A stretch of DNA of 59,383 nucleotides. Source: Eubacterium sp. GTDB taxonomy: Bacteria > Bacillota > Clostridia > Oscillospirales > Acutalibacteraceae. Both the position numbers and the translations under genes were made by a program. The notes below the pieces were generated by a model, which saw nothing but the letters and a program-made list of their open reading frames with translations, made no database searches and was not told the DNA's origin. Positions 25,592 through 34,552 of this stretch are shown here, one piece after another. Location of the stretch: the NCBI GenBank assembly GCA_017886765.1, contig JAGHJI010000059.1:1-59383 (forward strand). Direction: 5' to 3'. The stretch's first letter is position 1. Each line of letters begins with the position of its first letter.

Positions 25592-28063
25592 TTATGCTTC
25601 TTCTGTGAGCACAAGATTTCTCTTTGCTTCCTCATAACGCTCCTTGATTTCCTCAAAATGCGTATAGTTCTCAGCCTGGCGCAGAAGTTTCTGCGCGTCA
25701 AGCAGCGGTTTTGCGGAACGGGTATAAGACAATCTGTGATTCTGTTCCTCATTGATCTGCTTATTAAGCTTTTTAAACTTTTCTTTAAGCTCTTTGATCT
25801 GATGATTCAGCGCTCTGACTTCTTCCTTGTTTTTATTTTCCTTGGCTTCAAACAGCTTTTTATAAAGAGCGTCCTCTTTCTCGTCATAGCGAGCTTCCTT
25901 ATTATACAGCTCATTAAGCAAGATATCGTCCGGTGTTTCAAAAGGCTTGGATGATCCATAATACCTGTCAAAATACTTTTTGGCTGTGATCCTTGTTCTG
26001 CAGAAATTGATCTTGTACTTGCGCAGTTCCTTTTCCTCGTTTGTTTTTCCGGGCAGCTTTTTGGCTTCCTTGAGTTCCGATTTAAGGTCTTTAAGTTCAG
26101 CAGAAGCAAGTCCGTTCAAACCAGCGTCATAAATCATAGTCGCGTCAGAAACCTGAATTTTTCCAAGCTCGCTTTCAAAACGGTTCATCTCGTTTACCAC
26201 AAACGGCGCCAGCTTGATCTCCTGATTTCTGTTTACTGCCTTTTTATAATTATCCTTTGCCTGCTTAACGGCTTCTTTATCCTTGGAGGCACGCGCCGCT
26301 TTGATTTCGTCCTTTGTTACGGGCGTTTCCTTTTCATTTATCAGCTCGTTTGCGGTTTCCACCATATCAATGACTTCAACCAAATCGCTGTCGCTCAGCG
26401 CGTTATTACCAAAGTCCTCAAAAAACGCGCGGATCTTGAGCACTTTGACCATACCCTGCTGCTTAAGTTCCGTCAAATCATAGAAAAAATACGGCAATAC
26501 ATTTATAAACGCGCCTGCGATGGACGCCATAATAAGAACCCCGCACACGGTTTGCAGAATATTCGGATCATAAAGTGAGAAATACGCCGAGCTGGCTGTT
26601 TCTGACGCTGCTATAGCATCTTTTACAACCGTACCGTTCCTAAGGACCTTATTCATGACTTCCGGATCAGTCATAACCTGCTGGGCGGTAGCTTCGTTAA
26701 TACCAAATTTATCATAAAGGAGATTTACAATACCGCTGCTGGCAACAGTTATCAAACCGCCAACGGCAGTAATGGTGGAGAACATACCGTCGATTCTTTC
26801 ACCGGTTATGTACTGCTGATAATCCCTTATATCCGCATTTACAGAGGGAGTAAGAATCTGCATAAACGCGTTCATCAAATTGTTCATCCAGAAGCAGACA
26901 ACCAAAAGTATCAGCGGTATCCATGTATTCAGCGCGCTGGTGCTTTCTCCCGTCATATCAATGGTCCGGACAACCGGCAGCATAAGCGCAATAAACACAA
27001 TATTCATGACATTTGTGGAAATCAGTACAAAACGCTTGCCCCATTTTCTGATTGCAAAGGGCGCCAGGAGCATGCCCACAAGGCCCGCATTCTGACAAAT
27101 CAGCGTGATAATCGAATAGGCAGTACCGCTGCAGATTCCGCCGTAGCTGTAAAGCCAACCCAAAACAACCGTCATAGAGGTCTCAAGGAATCCCAGCCAC
27201 GTCGCCATAGCAATAACCCAGAAATATTTGTTACGCAGCACCTCACGCAAGGAGTCCATAAATTTTATCTGGATAACGTGCGTCTTTGCCTGGACGATCT
27301 TTTCTTTGGTATTAACATATACAACAATACTTAAAATAACCGATAAAATGGAAAGCGGCGGATAAATATATCTGTAAAGCCTGATATCGTACAGATTGTT
27401 GTTTGTAAAGATCTGAGCGAAAATCGGCATAGCCAGGCTCAGAATGGATGGTGCGAGAGAATAAACGACGCCTTTGATTGTGGAAACGTCCGCCCTTTCC
27501 TGCGTATTCGGTGACAAAACGTGAATTAAATTGTCATACGCTTCTGAGAAGAAATAATAGAAAAACATCTGAATAAAATTCAGAATAAGGACAACGGCAC
27601 AGGTAACAACATAGGCTTTTTCCCTGCCGAAAATCGTACCCTCGCCGAAAAGCGCACCGAACTGATTGTACGGGAACCATACAAACAGTATGGTAACAAT
27701 GGCGCTGGGAATACCCATTTTCACGATATATGGTCTGTATTTACCCTCTTTGCTTCTTGTGTTATCAATAATATTCGCCCTGATGCCTGAGAGAGGAATA
27801 TTTACAAGAACGGAAATTAAATACAAAATATACATATCGATCGGCTGAACGCCCAGCGTATTTCCGATCAATACGTTTGTTGCGGACAGTATCATATTCG
27901 TCGCCATTACGGCAAGGAATTTTACACCGATACCGCCGCCGGCATAGCCCACAATTTCCTTGTACGGCATATATCTGCCCTCGGGGGCTTCATTCCAGTG
28001 CGCGCGTACATCGGTAAAAATCTGTTTTACTTTTACTCCTAAATTAGAATTTTTATTTGCCAC
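25592..28063 (-). CDS. GPH-type (MFS) sugar transporter with a long cytoplasmic charged tail
   Basis: 823 residues. The first ~545 form about 12 hydrophobic segments with features of the glycoside-pentoside-hexuronide:cation symporter branch of MFS (NTRSKEGKYRPYI loop after the second helix pair, the YQQYITGERIDGMFS segment). Residues from ~560 to the end are hydrophilic, highly charged and helical (KDLKSELKEAKKLPG, HQIKELKEKFKKLNKQ), predicted coiled coil, not found on ordinary GPH permeases of 450-500 residues. It lies 29 bases after the sialidase-like gene and shares its promoter and terminator, so it probably imports that enzyme's substrate or product. The substrate cannot be named from sequence. 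Confidence 0.82.
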   Translation of the reverse strand: MANKNSNLGVKVKQIFTDVRAHWNEAPEGRYMPYKEIVGYAGGGIGVKFLAVMATNMILSATNVLIGNTLGVQPIDMYILYLISVLVNIPLSGIRANIIDNTRSKEGKYRPYIVKMGIPSAIVTILFVWFPYNQFGALFGEGTIFGREKAYVVTCAVVLILNFIQMFFYYFFSEAYDNLIHVLSPNTQERADVSTIKGVVYSLAPSILSLAMPIFAQIFTNNNLYDIRLYRYIYPPLSILSVILSIVVYVNTKEKIVQAKTHVIQIKFMDSLREVLRNKYFWVIAMATWLGFLETSMTVVLGWLYSYGGICSGTAYSIITLICQNAGLVGMLLAPFAIRKWGKRFVLISTNVMNIVFIALMLPVVRTIDMTGESTSALNTWIPLILLVVCFWMNNLMNAFMQILTPSVNADIRDYQQYITGERIDGMFSTITAVGGLITVASSGIVNLLYDKFGINEATAQQVMTDPEVMNKVLRNGTVVKDAIAASETASSAYFSLYDPNILQTVCGVLIMASIAGAFINVLPYFFYDLTELKQQGMVKVLKIRAFFEDFGNNALSDSDLVEVIDMVETANELINEKETPVTKDEIKAARASKDKEAVKQAKDNYKKAVNRNQEIKLAPFVVNEMNRFESELGKIQVSDATMIYDAGLNGLASAELKDLKSELKEAKKLPGKTNEEKELRKYKINFCRTRITAKKYFDRYYGSSKPFETPDDILLNELYNKEARYDEKEDALYKKLFEAKENKNKEEVRALNHQIKELKEKFKKLNKQINEEQNHRLSYTRSAKPLLDAQKLLRQAENYTHFEEIKERYEEAKRNLVLTEEA

Positions 28064-28092
28064 GGTGCTTTAGTCCTTTCATATATTTCGTT

Positions 28093-29397
28093 TTATTCTT
28101 CATTTCCCTTTATCCATTCAAGAGAAAACTTGGCGAACAGTATTTCCCTGCATTTTGAATCAGGCTCAAAAAGCGCGCCTATATTCTCATCAGGAAGATA
28201 CGTCAAAGAGCTGTATACAAAATCTTCTTTTTTCAAAACACGGCTGTACGGGAATGTTTCTCCGCCGTCCTCGGAGAGCCTGACGGTTCCGCATTTCCTG
28301 CTGTTTTTATCCGCCGCGTTGAGAAAAACCACATAGGGCTTATCCTGAGTCCGAATACTTATAACAGAGCTTTGGCATATCGGCTGGGGCAGGTTTTCGT
28401 CCAGTCTGAAATCCTCCCAGCTCTCCCCGCCGTTTTTACTGTAGGCAACAGCAACGCATCGGCTTTTATGATGATTTCTCATAAAATACTTCAGCGTACC
28501 GTCCTCCTGCTCGATCAACTGGGATTCGGTGAGCATATCGTCATTTTTTATGGTCAGGCAGCTTGCCTTTTTACCGTTTATCAGCCTGGTATTATTGGGC
28601 GTTTCACCCATTTTCCAGGTGTTTCCGCCGTCATCGCTGTAAATTACACAGCAGGATAAACGCAGGGGAAACATCCTTGTCCCGTAATAAATCGGCACCA
28701 CGATCCTGCCTCTGTATTTCCCGTTTTGAATCACAATACCGTTACCCGGACCGGGACCGATAAAACTCATATAGTCCTTTTTCAGCTGATGATTAAGGCA
28801 CTGCGGCTTTGACCAAGTCAAGCCGTCGTCATCACTGTAGCACATCATCAGAAAAGAGGTATGTTCCTCTTTAAAACGACCGCCTGTATATATATTCCCG
28901 AGCCTTGAAGCGCCCCTGAACACAACGCCGTTATCGTCAACCTGATAAGCGGTTTCTTTGCCTTGCACGGTATACAGCCGGCCGTTTTTCTGTATGTATT
29001 TTTTCAGTAAACCTTTAATGATTCTGTTACCGTTTTTATCCACACCGGCACTGCATTTGCTGTTTCTGATTCCCACGCCGGCAGGCGTATGACTGTAGTG
29101 GAGATAAATGCGTCCTGTTTCGCTCACATAGGTCATAACAGGGTCAATCGCCGCGGAAGACCGCATCTGCTTTGTACCGTGCTCCTTAACAGCGACGATA
29201 TATTCGCCCCAGGTTTTTCCGGAATCTGTACTCCGTCTTACCACCTTGTCTATCCTGTTGGGATTATCCATACCGGAGCAGTATCTCGCGTCGGCACAGG
29301 CTACGGTTACTCCGTTTTTCGTCGTTATCACAGACGGTATTCTGTAAAACTCGGACGGTCCTCCTGTTCCGGGACCGAAAACCGTTTTAAATTCCAA
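28093..29397 (-). CDS. Sialidase-fold enzyme (GH33-like), cytoplasmic
   Basis: 434 residues of the six-bladed sialidase/BNR fold. The arginine motif FRIP appears as FYRIPSVI near residue 17, an aspartate follows in ACADARY, and Asp-box repeats (SxDxGxTW) recur: STDSGKTW, SDDDGLTW, SDDGGNTW, SKNGGESW, SEDGGETF. No signal peptide or LPXTG anchor is present, so it acts inside the cell on an imported glycoside. The start is TTG at 29397 after GGTGG at about 9 bases; the next ATG is 40 codons in and would remove the FRIP strand. GH33 activity is likely but related BNR enzymes with other substrates cannot be excluded. No nan genes are nearby. Confidence 0.8.
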   Translation of the reverse strand: MEFKTVFGPGTGGPSEFYRIPSVITTKNGVTVACADARYCSGMDNPNRIDKVVRRSTDSGKTWGEYIVAVKEHGTKQMRSSAAIDPVMTYVSETGRIYLHYSHTPAGVGIRNSKCSAGVDKNGNRIIKGLLKKYIQKNGRLYTVQGKETAYQVDDNGVVFRGASRLGNIYTGGRFKEEHTSFLMMCYSDDDGLTWSKPQCLNHQLKKDYMSFIGPGPGNGIVIQNGKYRGRIVVPIYYGTRMFPLRLSCCVIYSDDGGNTWKMGETPNNTRLINGKKASCLTIKNDDMLTESQLIEQEDGTLKYFMRNHHKSRCVAVAYSKNGGESWEDFRLDENLPQPICQSSVISIRTQDKPYVVFLNAADKNSRKCGTVRLSEDGGETFPYSRVLKKEDFVYSSLTYLPDENIGALFEPDSKCREILFAKFSLEWIKGNEE

Positions 29398-29443
29398 TTC
29401 TTATCACCACCTGAATAACACCTTCATATCCTCATACTATAAC

Positions 29444-29472
29444 ATTATAATAAAATCACACAGATAACGCAA
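29444..29472 (-). promoter_or_regulatory. Sigma-A promoter of the sialidase-transporter operon
   Basis: Minus strand TTGCGT, 17-base spacer, TATAAT, about 45 bases before the TTG start codon. Confidence 0.7.
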
Positions 29473-29558
29473 GAAAATTTATATATTTTGACCGTAAAAA
29501 AATAATCCAATAAGTTAATATACAAAAAACAGATATTTTTCTATTAAAACAGGAAATG

Positions 29559-29595
29559 ATAAAAGCGCCGCGGTCATTCATTAACCGCAGCGCTT
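29559..29595 (-). terminator. Terminator of the ABC ATPase gene
   Basis: Stem AAGCGCTGCGGT/ACCGCGGCGCTT with one mismatch, followed by TTTT on the minus strand, just after the stop codon. Confidence 0.75.
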
Positions 29596-29599
29596 CTGC

Positions 29600-30346
29600 T
29601 TATCCCTCATCGATGGGATTTTTATTATTGGCTTTTGAGGCTCTTCCGTATTTTGCCTCATATCCCGGGTTGATATAATCCTCGACCACCTTGCCGTCAC
29701 GGATACGTATAACCCTCTCCGCCTCTTCGGCAATTTCGTTATCATGCGTAATAACGATAACCGTACGTCCCTCATCCTTAAGCTCATGAAGGATCGCCAT
29801 AACCTCTTTGGTGGATTTTGTGTCCAAATTTCCCGTAGGCTCGTCGGCAAGAATAACGGGAGGTCTGGCGGCAATGGCTCTCGCCACCGCGACTCTCTGC
29901 TGCTGACCGCCGGACATTTCAGCCGGAAGATGATGCATACGGCTTCCGAGGCCCACACGCTCAAGAGCGTCTTTGGAAATCTCCCTTCTCTCATCCTTTT
30001 TCATTCCGCGGTAAACAAGAGGCAGTTCAACATTCTCAAGAGCAGTCAGGGACGCGATAAGATTAAATCCCTGGAAAATAAATCCAATCTGCTCATTCCT
30101 GATCACGCTCATCTGGTCGTCCGTCAGATCGTCAACCAGCTTTCCGTTGATATAATATTCTCCTCTGGTAGGCGTATCAAGGAGACCAAGCATATTCATA
30201 AGGGTGGATTTTCCCGAGCCGGACTGACCGATTATCGCCACAAACTCGCCCTCATCAATCGTTATGGACACACCATCAAGGGCATTTACCTGATTTTCAC
30301 CGGGATTATATATTTTATAAACATCTCTTACTTCTATAAGATGCAT
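29600..30346 (-). CDS. ABC transporter ATP-binding protein, MacB/LolD-like
   Basis: 248-residue ATPase of the MacB/LolD/FtsE class. Walker A GQSGSGKSTLMN is at ~38-49, the signature MSGGQQQRVAVARA at ~142, Walker B VILADEPTGNLD, and the switch histidine in VIVITHD. A ~25-residue hydrophilic tail follows the core. No permease lies on either side: a terminator follows and spoVAC diverges upstream. It must therefore pair with a permease encoded elsewhere. Confidence 0.9.
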   Translation of the reverse strand: MHLIEVRDVYKIYNPGENQVNALDGVSITIDEGEFVAIIGQSGSGKSTLMNMLGLLDTPTRGEYYINGKLVDDLTDDQMSVIRNEQIGFIFQGFNLIASLTALENVELPLVYRGMKKDERREISKDALERVGLGSRMHHLPAEMSGGQQQRVAVARAIAARPPVILADEPTGNLDTKSTKEVMAILHELKDEGRTVIVITHDNEIAEEAERVIRIRDGKVVEDYINPGYEAKYGRASKANNKNPIDEG

Positions 30347-30379
30347 ATTTCCGCCTCCGATTACAATTAGTATATTAAA

Positions 30380-30408
30380 ATATTACAAGATATAATTGCA
30401 AAAGTCAA
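30380..30408 (-). promoter_or_regulatory. Sigma-A promoter of the ABC ATPase gene
   Basis: TTGACT, 17-base spacer, TAATAT on the minus strand, about 35 bases before the start codon. It is the closest match to consensus in the window. Confidence 0.75.
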
Positions 30409-30456
30409 GGGAATAATTATTATGATATTGTAAACAATATCCATAGGAGGGATTAT

Positions 30457-30900
30457 ATGAGCATAAGCAAAGATGATTACAGCAAAATGACCGACAAGGC
30501 GAGCCCGAATTCGCCGATATTCTTAAACTGTCTGAAAGCGTTTATAATAGGCGGTCTGATCTGCACCCTTGGACAGCTTATTATGGAGCTTTTGAAAAAT
30601 GCCGGACTGGGTGAAAAGGAGGTCCAGGCAGGCACATCATCGATCCTAATTATTCTGACTGCCATACTCACCGGTATCGGTGTATTCGATAAAATCGCGA
30701 GACACGCCGGGGCGGGTACCATCGTACCGATTACAGGCTTTGCAAATTCAGTCGTGTCCCCCGCCCTTGAGTTCAAGCACGAGGGATTCATTCTTGGCAC
30801 AGCGGCGCAGATGTTTACCATTGCCGGACCGGTTATTGTATACGGTATAGGCTCGTCATTTTTATACGGACTGATCATTTATATTTTTAAGCTGTATTAA
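30457..30900 (+). CDS. spoVAC: Stage V sporulation protein AC (SpoVAC)
   Basis: 147-residue membrane protein with about four hydrophobic helices. PNSPIFLNCLKAFIIGGLIC and the VPITGFANSVVSPALEFKHEG segment are typical of SpoVAC, a component of the channel that moves dipicolinic acid into the forespore and out at germination. It follows GGAGGG and is monocistronic, with a terminator 34 bases downstream. In Bacillus and most clostridia spoVAC-AD-AE are contiguous; here spoVAD is about 5 kb away on the other strand. Confidence 0.92.
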   Translation: MSISKDDYSKMTDKASPNSPIFLNCLKAFIIGGLICTLGQLIMELLKNAGLGEKEVQAGTSSILIILTAILTGIGVFDKIARHAGAGTIVPITGFANSVVSPALEFKHEGFILGTAAQMFTIAGPVIVYGIGSSFLYGLIIYIFKLY

Positions 30901-30934
30901 TATCTGACACCATTTCATTATTAACAAATAACTT

Positions 30935-30964
30935 AAGGGCTGTGATTTTTCGCAGCCCTTTTAG
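30935..30964 (+). terminator. Terminator after spoVAC
   Basis: Stem AAGGGCTGTG/CGCAGCCCTT with loop ATTTTT and trailing TTTT. The same GGGCTGTGA stem is reused at 33927 and 58830. Confidence 0.85.
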
Positions 30965-31041
30965 TACATTCTACAACACCGGTAAATCAAGCCCAATGAT
31001 GTAATTTCGATTTTTATAATTAGTTTATTAGACAATATCAT

Positions 31042-31070
31042 TTTACAATCGGTCATGAATATGCTACTAT
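31042..31070 (+). promoter_or_regulatory. Sigma-A promoter of the GTPase-NYN fusion gene
   Basis: TTTACA, 17-base spacer, TACTAT about 32 bases before the ATG. There is no long attenuation leader of the kind found before tet(M). Confidence 0.6.
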
Positions 31071-31101
31071 ATATAAAACTCTTTTAAAGTGTGGTGAGAA
31101 G

Positions 31102-33687
31102 ATGAAAAAAATCGTGATCGGCGTGCTGGCTCATGTGGATTCGGGCAAAACAACGCTTTCCGAAGCACTGCTGTATCAGTCCGGCAGCATTAAAAAGCTG
31201 GGCAGGGTCGACCACAGGGATTCCTATCTGGACACCTTTTCCCTTGAGCGTGACCGCGGCATAACCATCTTCTCAAAACAGGCGGTTATAAAATACAAAG
31301 ATACGCAATTTACCCTGCTTGACACGCCGGGACACGTAGATTTTTCCGCCGAGACGGAGCGCACCCTGCAGGTGCTGGACTATGCCGTTCTGGTCATAAG
31401 CGCAACGGACGGTATTCAAAGCCACACGCGCACCTTATGGAAGCTCCTTTCAAAATACAACGTCCCCTGTTTTCTTTTTATAAACAAGATGGACCTTGAC
31501 GGCGCTGACCAAAAGCGTATTATGGCAGAATTAAAAGCGAAATTCAGCGACGGATGCGTGGATTTCGGCTGCAGCGATGAGCCGGAATTTTATGAGAATA
31601 TTGCGCTTTGCGATGAAAAGCTACTCAATCAGTATTATGAGAACAACGCAATTGAAAAAGAGGATATTATCCATGCGGTAAAATGCAGAAAAATATTCCC
31701 CTGCTCGTTCGGCTCCGCCCTGAAGCTGAACGGTGTCAGCGAATTTCTGCAGTGCCTGTACGACTATACCGATATGCCGGAATACAGCGACAAATTTTCG
31801 GCCAAAGTCTATAAAATCTCCGAGGACAAAGGTCAGCGCCTAACACACTTGAAAATCACAGGAGGACGCCTAAGGGTCAGGGAAATCCTGCAAAGCGATA
31901 AAAATCATAACGCCGAAAAAGTAAATCAGATCAGAATATACTCGGGCGAGAAATTCAATACGGCGGAGGAAGTCTCCGCCGGCACAATTTGCGCGGTGAC
32001 CGGCATCAGCTTTACCCGCCCGGGAGACGGACTTGGCGCGGAAAAGAACGCGGGCTTACCCGTGCTTGAACCCGTATTTACATACCGGATGATACTGCCT
32101 GACGGCGCCGACACGCACACCGCCCTTGAAAAAATGAGAATTCTGGAAAACGAAGACCCTCAGCTTAAAGTCATATGGAATGAAAGGCTGGGAGAAATAC
32201 AGGTTCAGCTTATGGGTGACATTCAGCTTGAAATCCTGCAATCTTTACTAAAAGAGCGTTTCGGTATGCATATTACCTTTTCAAAGGGCAATATCATATA
32301 CAAGGAAACCATATCTAATACGGTGGAAGGCATCGGGCATTTCGAACCCCTGCGGCACTACGCGGAGGTGCATCTGCTGATGAAACCCGGAAAAAGAGAC
32401 AGCGGACTTATTTTCAAAACCAACTGCAAGGAAGATATACTGGACAAAAACTGGCAGAGGCTGATTCTAACACATCTGTATGAAAAGACGCACATCGGCG
32501 TCCTCACCGGCTCGCCGATAACAGATATGGAAATCACCCTTGTATCAGGAAAGGCGCACCCCAAGCACACCGAGGGCGGTGATTTTCGCCAGGCAACCTA
32601 CCGGGCGGTAAGGCAGGGACTGCGCTCTGCCGAATGTCTGCTGCTGGAGCCGGTATATGAATTTACTCTGGAAGTACCTGCTGAAAACGTGGGCAGAGCT
32701 ATGTCCGATATACAGCGTATGTCCGGCAGCTTCAATGTGCCGGAAACGCTGGGTGAAACTTCCGTCATCAGCGGTACAGCGCCGGTATCCGCAATGTACG
32801 ACTACGCAAGAGACGTTATGCAGTACACCCACGGCAGCGGCAAGCTGATGTGCAGTTTAAAGGGCTATGAGCCCTGTCACAATACTGCGCAGGTCATTGA
32901 GGAGATCGGATATGACTGCGACGGCGATACGGACAACCCCTGCGATTCCGTTTTCTGCTCCCACGGCTCCGGTTACATTGTCAGGTGGAATGAAGTAAAA
33001 AGCCATATGCATCTGCCCAGTATACTTTCCGCGCCGAAAAATAATTTGGCAGCCGGCAACCGTCAAAAAGTTCTTTCCTCTTACAGAAACAGGGATGATC
33101 TCTTTGCTCTGGACAAGGAACTGATGCAGATATTTGAACAGACCTACGGCCCTATCAAGAACCGCTCAAATCACCGCGGGCAAAATCACTTTACTTTTAC
33201 CGAAAGCACGGAAAAGAAGAAAAATAAAACCGCTCCCTTACCAAGATATGAGGGAACGGAATATCTGCTTGTTGACGGATACAATGTGATTTTCTCCTGG
33301 GACAAGCTGAAAGCGCTGGCGCAGGACAATATCGACGGAGCAAGAAACGCGCTGATCAATATTCTTTGCAACTATCAGGGCTACAAAAAGTGCGAGGTAA
33401 TTGTGGTTTTTGACGCATACAAAGTAAAGGGCAACGCCCGTGAGGTAGAAAAAGTAAACAACATTACCATTGTTTACACCAAAGAGGCTGAAACGGCGGA
33501 TATGTATATTGAAAAAGCGTCGTACAAGCTGGCAAAAAACAATAAGGTAAGAGTGGTTACATCGGACGCCCTTGAACAGCTTATCATTTTAGCCGGCGGC
33601 GCCCTGCGCGTATCTTCCAGGGAATTTTTGTATGAGATACAGCAGGCGGAAGAGGATATAAGAAATATTATTTCCGAGACGTTTTAA
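31102..33687 (+). CDS. Tet(M)/EF-G-like translational GTPase fused to a Rae1/YacP-type NYN ribonuclease domain
   Basis: 861 residues. The GTPase domain starts with G1 AHVDSGKT (10-17), then RDRGIT, DTPGHVDF and NKMD. Domains II-V follow to about 640 as in ribosomal protection proteins, which remove ligands from the A site. After a basic linker (~650-715) the last 141 residues form a NYN/PIN-like domain: LLVDGYNVI (D725), VVFDAYKVKG, TKEAETADMYIEK, VVTSDALEQL. This matches YacP/Rae1, which in Bacillus cleaves mRNA inside the ribosomal A site. The fusion therefore implies ribosome-directed mRNA cleavage or rescue rather than, or besides, tetracycline protection. It is a single-gene transcription unit. 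Confidence 0.88.
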   Translation: MKKIVIGVLAHVDSGKTTLSEALLYQSGSIKKLGRVDHRDSYLDTFSLERDRGITIFSKQAVIKYKDTQFTLLDTPGHVDFSAETERTLQVLDYAVLVISATDGIQSHTRTLWKLLSKYNVPCFLFINKMDLDGADQKRIMAELKAKFSDGCVDFGCSDEPEFYENIALCDEKLLNQYYENNAIEKEDIIHAVKCRKIFPCSFGSALKLNGVSEFLQCLYDYTDMPEYSDKFSAKVYKISEDKGQRLTHLKITGGRLRVREILQSDKNHNAEKVNQIRIYSGEKFNTAEEVSAGTICAVTGISFTRPGDGLGAEKNAGLPVLEPVFTYRMILPDGADTHTALEKMRILENEDPQLKVIWNERLGEIQVQLMGDIQLEILQSLLKERFGMHITFSKGNIIYKETISNTVEGIGHFEPLRHYAEVHLLMKPGKRDSGLIFKTNCKEDILDKNWQRLILTHLYEKTHIGVLTGSPITDMEITLVSGKAHPKHTEGGDFRQATYRAVRQGLRSAECLLLEPVYEFTLEVPAENVGRAMSDIQRMSGSFNVPETLGETSVISGTAPVSAMYDYARDVMQYTHGSGKLMCSLKGYEPCHNTAQVIEEIGYDCDGDTDNPCDSVFCSHGSGYIVRWNEVKSHMHLPSILSAPKNNLAAGNRQKVLSSYRNRDDLFALDKELMQIFEQTYGPIKNRSNHRGQNHFTFTESTEKKKNKTAPLPRYEGTEYLLVDGYNVIFSWDKLKALAQDNIDGARNALINILCNYQGYKKCEVIVVFDAYKVKGNAREVEKVNNITIVYTKEAETADMYIEKASYKLAKNNKVRVVTSDALEQLIILAGGALRVSSREFLYEIQQAEEDIRNIISETF

Positions 33688-33721
33688 CAAACAGAAAATT
33701 ATGATTTACCGTATGAAATAT

Positions 33722-33900
33722 GTTAAAAATGTGTTTGCGCTCACGCGCGGATGTTACCATCTTTTGAGTCGCAAAAGACGGTAACCGAGAAAACGACCAA
33801 AGGGGAGGCGCAGGCTTATTCCCCTTTGGAAACCCCTTTTTGCTCGCCATAACAAAATATGTTGCCGTAGGGGCGATTACCAATCGCCCGCATTTAATAC
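33722..33900 (-). repeat. Composite palindromic repeat, copy 2 (inverted)
   Basis: Read on the minus strand it repeats the core of the element at 25318-25523: the GGGCGATT..AATCGCCC hairpin, CCAAAGGGGA/TCCCCTTTGG, GTTACC..GGTAAC and GCGCGTGAGCGC. The segment between the first two hairpins differs and is shorter here. It occupies most of the 323-base gap after the fusion gene; nothing coding is seen. Confidence 0.85.
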
Positions 33901-33926
33901 GGTGAATTATAATTTATAAAATCTGA

Positions 33927-33950
33927 GCTGTGATTTTTTCACAGCCCTTT
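33927..33950 (+). terminator. Terminator after the fusion gene
   Basis: Stem GCTGTGA/TCACAGC, loop TTTTT, then CCTTTT. It lies 240 bases after the stop codon, beyond the repeat. Confidence 0.7.
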
Positions 33951-34010
33951 TAATCGCATTTATAGTAAGTATTCTATTGTTCTTTTCTCATCTCAGCACA
34001 TTAAAAATTA

Positions 34011-34496
34011 CTAATATTTATTCTCCTTTTTTCTTTTAAAGCATTTAACAATCTCTTTTAACGGATAACTGAATATCCAGATAAGTAAAACCGAGACAGG
34101 AGAAAATAAAGTAAGAAGCAATTCATATAAATACGGTATATTTTCCGCCGGTCCAGCCATAAAAGCCCCTACCGGTGAACATATAGTCATATGAATTAAA
34201 TAGTACTGCCCTGTATTAATCGATATTCCCATAGAAAAAAGATACGAAAGAACTATTATAATCCCGGTAACGAGCAAAGCTCTGTTCTTGCTTTTTTTAT
34301 CGTTAAATTTTGAAACAATAAACTTCCCTGTAACAAAATATAATATTAACGATATCAGAATCATTAACCCCTCTTCTGAGCCATTAAAATAATTATCCTT
34401 TCCCAAAGAAAGCACAAAAATAATTCCATTTATAATTTCCGATATCGCCAGACACAGCAATAGTATAAACGTATACTTCAATTTGTTTTTGGTCAT
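34011..34496 (-). CDS. Small integral membrane protein of unknown function
   Basis: 161 residues, not recognised. About four hydrophobic helices: residues ~8-28, 42-60, 72-92 and 125-148, with a basic C-terminus (CFKRKKENKY). A CGGAGA site precedes the ATG. AT-rich codon use differs from the housekeeping genes. It lies 56 bases after an acetyltransferase gene on the same strand and may share its transcript. Confidence 0.65.
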   Translation of the reverse strand: MTKNKLKYTFILLLCLAISEIINGIIFVLSLGKDNYFNGSEEGLMILISLILYFVTGKFIVSKFNDKKSKNRALLVTGIIIVLSYLFSMGISINTGQYYLIHMTICSPVGAFMAGPAENIPYLYELLLTLFSPVSVLLIWIFSYPLKEIVKCFKRKKENKY

Positions 34497-34552
34497 TATT
34501 TAATCTCCGATTTATATAATGAATATGGCTTGATTGATTATATAACCAAATA

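Noticed and set aside
31102-33687. Straightforward tetracycline-resistance gene
   Set aside because: The C-terminal NYN nuclease domain, the absence of a tet(M)-type attenuation leader and the chromosomal setting argue for another function. Resistance is not excluded but not supported.
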